Shown in pieces: positions 59,563 through 64,000 of a stretch of DNA of 64,000 nt. The stretch covers positions 744,001 to 808,000 of the forward strand of contig NC_088867.1 of NCBI RefSeq assembly GCF_032884065.1, in the 5' to 3' direction. How positions within the stretch are numbered: the stretch's first letter is position 1; every line of letters starts with the position of its first letter. The notes beneath the pieces are model-generated. The model was not told where the DNA came from. It was given only the letters and a program-made list of their open reading frames with translations, and ran no database searches. Position numbers and translations under genes: made by a program. This DNA comes from Artemia franciscana. Its lineage: Eukaryota; Arthropoda; Branchiopoda; Anostraca; Artemiidae.

Positions 59563-61449
59563 TAAGTTAAAAATACCTCATTTTTATAATCTTTCAGAAT
59601 TAACCCTCGCCCCCACTCCCCCAAAGAGAGCGGATCCGCCCTTCCAACTCCCCCGAATGTCACAGGATCTGGTCGGAATTTGAAATTAGAACTTTATAGC
59701 ACATGATCCTTCTAAATATCAAATTTCATCAAGATCTGGTCACCCTTTCGTAAGTTACAAATACCTCAATTTTCAAAATTACCTCCCCCCTCCCAATTCC
59801 ACCAAAGAGAGCAGATCCGGTCCAGTTATGTCAGTCACGTATCTTAGACAGGTTTCTATTCTTCCCATCCAGTTTCATCCTGAGCACACCGCTTTAAGTA
59901 TTTTCTCAGATTTCCGGTCCCCCCAACTGCCCCCCCCCCAATTACGTTTGATCCGGTTGAGATTTAAAATAAGATATCGGAGTTACGAGGTCCTTCTAAA
60001 TATGAAGTTTCATGAAGATCCGATCACTCCTTCGTAAGTTAAAAATACGTTATTTTTCAGAATTACCCCCCCCCCCCCCCGCAATTGAGCGGATCCGTTC
60101 CAATTATGTAAATTACGTATGCAAGACTTTTGCTTATTTTTCCAACCAAGTTTCATCCCAATCCCTCCAATCTAAGCGTTTCCCATCATTTTAGGTCTCC
60201 CCGCCCCAAACTTCCCCCAATGTCACCAGATCCGGTCAGGATTTAAAATAAGAGCTTTGAGCCTCGATATCCTTCTAAAAATCAAATTTCATGGAGATCC
60301 AATCACCCGTTCGTAAGATAAAAATACCTCATTTTTTCTAATTTTTCAGAATTAACCCCCCCCCCCCCCAACTACCCAAAAGAAAGCGGATCCGTTCCGT
60401 TTATGTCAATCATCTATCTAGGACTTATGTTTATTTTTTCCACCATGTTTCATCCCGATCCTTCCACTCTAAGTGTTTTCCAAGTTTTAGGTTTCCCCCT
60501 CCCAACTCCCCGCCCTCATCACCAGATCCGGTCGGGATTTAAAATAAGAGCTCCAAGACACGATATCCTTCTAAACATCAAATTTCATTGAGATCCGATC
60601 ACCCGTTCGTAAGTTGAAAATACCTCATTTTTCTAATTTTTAAGACTTACTCCCCCCCCCCCCAACTACCCCAAAGAGACCAAATAAGTTCCGATTATGT
60701 CAATCATGTATCTGGGACTTGCGCTTATTTTTCCCATCAAGTTTCATCCCGATCCCTCTACTCTAAGTGTTTTCCAAGATTTTAGGTTTCCCCCCTCCAA
60801 CTCCCCCCAATGTCATCAGACCCAGTCGGGATTTAAAATAAGAGCTCTGAGACACAATATCATTCCAAACATCAAATTTCATTAAGATCCAATCACCCGC
60901 TCATAAGTTAAAAATACTTCATTTTTTCTATTTTTCCGAATTAACCGGCCCCTACTCCCCCCCCCCAGATGGTCAAATCGGGAAAACGACTATTTCTAAT
61001 TTAATCTGGTCCGGTCCCTGATACGCTTGCCAAATTTCATCGTCCTAGCTTACCTGGAAGTGCCTAAAGTAGCAAAACCGGGACTTAAGGTTTTCCCCCT
61101 CCAACTCCCCCCAATGTCATCAGATACGACCGGGATTTAAAATAAGAGCTCTAAGACACAATATCATTCCAAACATCAAATTTCATTAAGATCCAAGTAC
61201 CCGCTGATAAGTTAAAAATACTTCATTTTTTCTATTTTCTGCGAATTAACCGGGCCCCCACTCCCCCCCCCCCAGATGGTCAAATCGGGAAAACGACTAT
61301 TTCTAATTTAATCTGGTCCGGTCCCTGATACGCTTGCCAAATTTCATCGTCCTAGCTTACCTGGAAGTGCCTAAAGTAGCAAAACCGGGACCGACAGACC
61401 GACAGAATTGGCGACTGCTATATGTCACTTGGTTAATACCAAGTGCCAT
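59563..61449 (-). mobile_element. Family Y repeat element, copy E (inverted)
   Basis: Reverse complement of copy B over about 1.9 kb, including B's diagnostic duplication of the head segment (here about 60965-61100 and 61265-61400). Blocks of 60 or more codons' worth of sequence are identical or nearly so between the two. It ends at the hairpin start, ACTTGGTTAATACCAAGTGC then CATAAAAA at about 61449. Confidence 0.8.
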
Positions 61450-61597
61450 AAAAACGAATTATGCCTTGATGAGGCGACAATCGCCGATACGCTGTTTCCG
61501 AAATCTTTTTGTGTAAACCAGTCAGCTTTTCAGTAATATCCGAGAGGTGAAATTTATTTATTAATTTTCTATTCCTATTTCAAATTAAATAAAAAAA

Positions 61598-61775
61598 CAA
61601 GTTTTTTTCAACTGAAAGTAAGGAGCGACATTAAAACTTAAAACGAACAGAAATTACCTCGTATATGAAAGGGGCTGCTTCCTCATCAACGTCCCGCTTT
61701 TTACGCTAAAGTTTGACTCTTTCGCTCAACTCTTCTTTTTAAAACAGTAAAAAACTTTAGCGTTAAGGGTGCTCG
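61598..61775 (+). mobile_element. Family Z repeat element, palindrome arm only
   Basis: Left arm and loop of the Z palindrome (CTGAAAGTAAGGAGCGACAT, AAAACGAACAGAAATTACCT, TTTACGCTAAAGTTTGAC), ending abruptly at CTTTAGCGTTAAGGG where LINE sequence begins. Confidence 0.7.
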
Positions 61776-63840
61776 CAACCAATGCCAGACTGAAAACCGA
61801 GCTGGTTCTCCCTAAAATTAGCACTCTAATTTATGAAAGGAAGTAGAATATAATTAAGGATTTTACTAAGATTACAAGTAACCGTGAATGGCCTGTAAGA
61901 AGAAACGATCCAATGGACTCTTACCTCGCTCAAGAACGGAAGTGACAGTTCCAAACAAAAAGCTACCGGGAACAAGACAACAAATATACATTTGGAAAAG
62001 CTACTGTAAATGGAAAAAACAAAGATGGGCAATTTACTTTAAGATGATGAACTCTAATTCCGTCAACATCAACAGAGCTTGATTTCAATTTCTTAACAGA
62101 TGCAATTACAGCATCAACAGAAACGGATAGAACTTGTGCCTGAGTCAAGGAAGACGGGAGAACCGAATCAAACAACTTGGAGTAAAATGCCTGCACTATA
62201 TAATTCACTTTGGAAAAACTTAATAATGCTTAGACCACACAGCTGACGAGATGGGGCAATTAAGATTTGCTGAGTTATCTAATTTAGACGAATTAATCAC
62301 TTTGTCCCATCCATTTTTGTTGGTAGGATAACCTAACCCTTTATATCGACTTGATCGCAGACGTTTTTTAAACACACGCTTGGTTTTTTGTGTTATTTCA
62401 AATACATTTCCGGATTGTGGTCGACCATTATCAATCCATATCCGCAGCCACAATATGGCTTTATTTTTCACAGTTCTCAGTTCAGGGTCACATGACCATA
62501 TTGATTTCCTTGTACTTCTTCTCACTCGCTCCTGAAGGACAGCAACCTCCTCAGCATGTTTTAAATATCACACAATTTTGTTGTAGCACTGATTCAGTTC
62601 ATAATTTCTTTTTGTAGAGTGAACATTAGGCTGTACTAAGTGAAAAGGTACACGTCAAGAACCAAGGAGTATGGCCAGGATTGAAATATATAGTGCCATA
62701 TTAGCATTTTTCAAGTTACTCCGAACAAACCATTTAGAGGCAGAGGAATCTACCTGGGCTGTACTCTAAGTTCTAATAAAAAAAATAGAATGATAATGGA
62801 AGGTGATCAATATCCTGCTCATTTTCGGTGGCATGCACTGTTGGAGATGTGATAAACGGGGAACAAATCAATATCCGATAGGCTGCCAGAATTATGGATG
62901 TACGAAAAAGATAAATACTTCGTAATTATTCTGTAATTAGGAAGACTATCAAGAAGGTTCATAGAACGCACAGAATCAAGCTTTACGTCAGTGTTCATAT
63001 CACCAATAATAATAAATTCGCAAGCATCCTTGCTTATTCTATGGAGGAGAGTTTTTAAACTTCCACATGCTTTGGAGAATTTATTCAAAGAAGTCATATT
63101 TGTCTCATCATGAGGCATTATGTATTAATTAAAACAGTTTTGCCGAGTGTTATAGCTAGAAAATACTCGTCAGAAAAATAACATGTCGGAGACAAAAAGC
63201 TGATCTTTTTTTTTTATAATACATACTAAGCCCCCGGAAGGCCTTCTAGAAGTAGAAGCAGCATTTTGTTGTGAAAGTAAAGTGATTAGCACTGCTGTGC
63301 AGGAAGTTAACACTCACTCTTGTCAAAAGATGTTCCTGCAAGCATACAATGTCAAACTTACTGTACAGTTCATCAATGGTAAGATCCTTGTTTTGTATCC
63401 CTCAAATATTAAAAGACACAACTGATACTGATACAGACATTAATTAAGTTTTAGGCAAATTATGACTTGCAATTGCTTTCAGTTTAGGACATGTGAAGCT
63501 ATACGAAACATGCTTGACTTTACAGTTTGGGCACATAGGTGACAAATTGCAAGGCGAGTCTCTATCTGAGACTTTGGGACCGGCACATCGAGCACATTTT
63601 GGTGTTGCACTGGAACAAGACGACTGGAGATGTTCAGGGGACCGGCAAATATTACAACAACGAGGAATCGCCTTGAACTCGTAAACGTGTAAGTTTTTCA
63701 TATCCTACTTTAATACCTTGTCGTAATGCTTCGGCTCTTGACACTGCGTCAGAGAATTCCGGTTTTACCGCAGTGTATCTCCCTAACTTAGAGGCTTCAA
63801 CATCAAAAATCGTATTAGGAATGTCATCTTATTTTTAGAT
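61776..63840 (-). mobile_element. Jockey/I-like LINE, minus strand, ORF1 knuckles to RT start
   Basis: From high to low coordinates: an ORF1 end at 63701-63444 with CCHC-type knuckles (CNICRSPEHLQSSC, CPNCKVKHVSYSFTC); an APE endonuclease piece at 63118-62819 with IIIGDMNTDV and SLSDIDLF; a linker at 62525-62220; and RT beginnings at 62208-61826 with SSYRPFTVTCNLSKILNY. Last comes ENQLGFQSGIGCEH at about 61778-61820, where the Z arm cuts it off. Stops and frameshifts are present. It resembles the 34-36.6 kb LINE in organisation but is a separate copy. Confidence 0.7.
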
Positions 63841-64000
63841 TAATAATACACAAATACACATTGGGAAACTTGCAACAGAACTTTTTTTACACCAAAATGT
63901 TTAGAAAAATCAGCTTAATCACACAAAAAAAATCCCTCCAAATCCCCCTTGCACAACTGCCCGAAACCCCCCCTTGAAGAGGAAAAATAAGGGGGGTATT
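63841..64000. other. Window end, no feature seen
   Basis: AT-rich sequence turning C-rich at the end. The LINE on the minus strand may begin beyond the window edge. Confidence 0.3.

Overview
This is a 64 kb piece of an AT-rich eukaryotic genome. The spliced gene structure and the transposable-element mix (RTE-, CR1- and Jockey/I-like LINEs, a Gypsy element, Penelope-like elements, tRNA-derived SINEs, a Polinton-like remnant) point to an arthropod. A crustacean is a guess I cannot prove from sequence alone.

One host gene is well supported. On the plus strand seven exons (14840-52308) splice in frame, with GT/AG borders throughout, into a 675-residue TRIM-NHL protein: C3HC4 RING, B-box 2, coiled coil, filamin-type Ig domain and an NHL beta-propeller that ends at the stop codon. 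The architecture fits the TRIM2/TRIM3 branch of ubiquitin ligases. Its introns total about 35 kb; intron 4 alone is 20.7 kb and is almost wholly made of mobile DNA.

Layout. 1-14.8 kb: upstream flank with an inverted-repeat element, four LINE fragments and a Gypsy pol pseudogene carrying two internal tandem duplications. 14.8-25.3 kb: exons 1-4; intron 1 holds repeat family Y, and intron 2 holds a nested stack (a SINE split by a Penelope-like element, itself split by a Y element). 25.3-46 kb: intron 4, with copies of repeat family Z, a Y copy, a decayed Polinton-like remnant (adenain-type protease and a virion-protein-like gene on the minus strand, a CARD-like motif on the plus strand), and LINE fragments in both orientations. 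46-52.3 kb: exons 5-7, a 60-bp minisatellite and a second Penelope-like fragment. 52.3-64 kb: 3' flank with a 665-bp tandem duplication, a Z copy, a broken Y copy in inverted orientation to the intron-2 copy, and a minus-strand LINE.

The most interesting material is two multi-copy non-coding families, named Y and Z here. Both have short subterminal inverted repeats, a hairpin near the 3' end and internal tandem or palindromic arrays, an arrangement reminiscent of non-autonomous Helentron/HINE elements. All family assignments were made by eye from motifs, without database searches.
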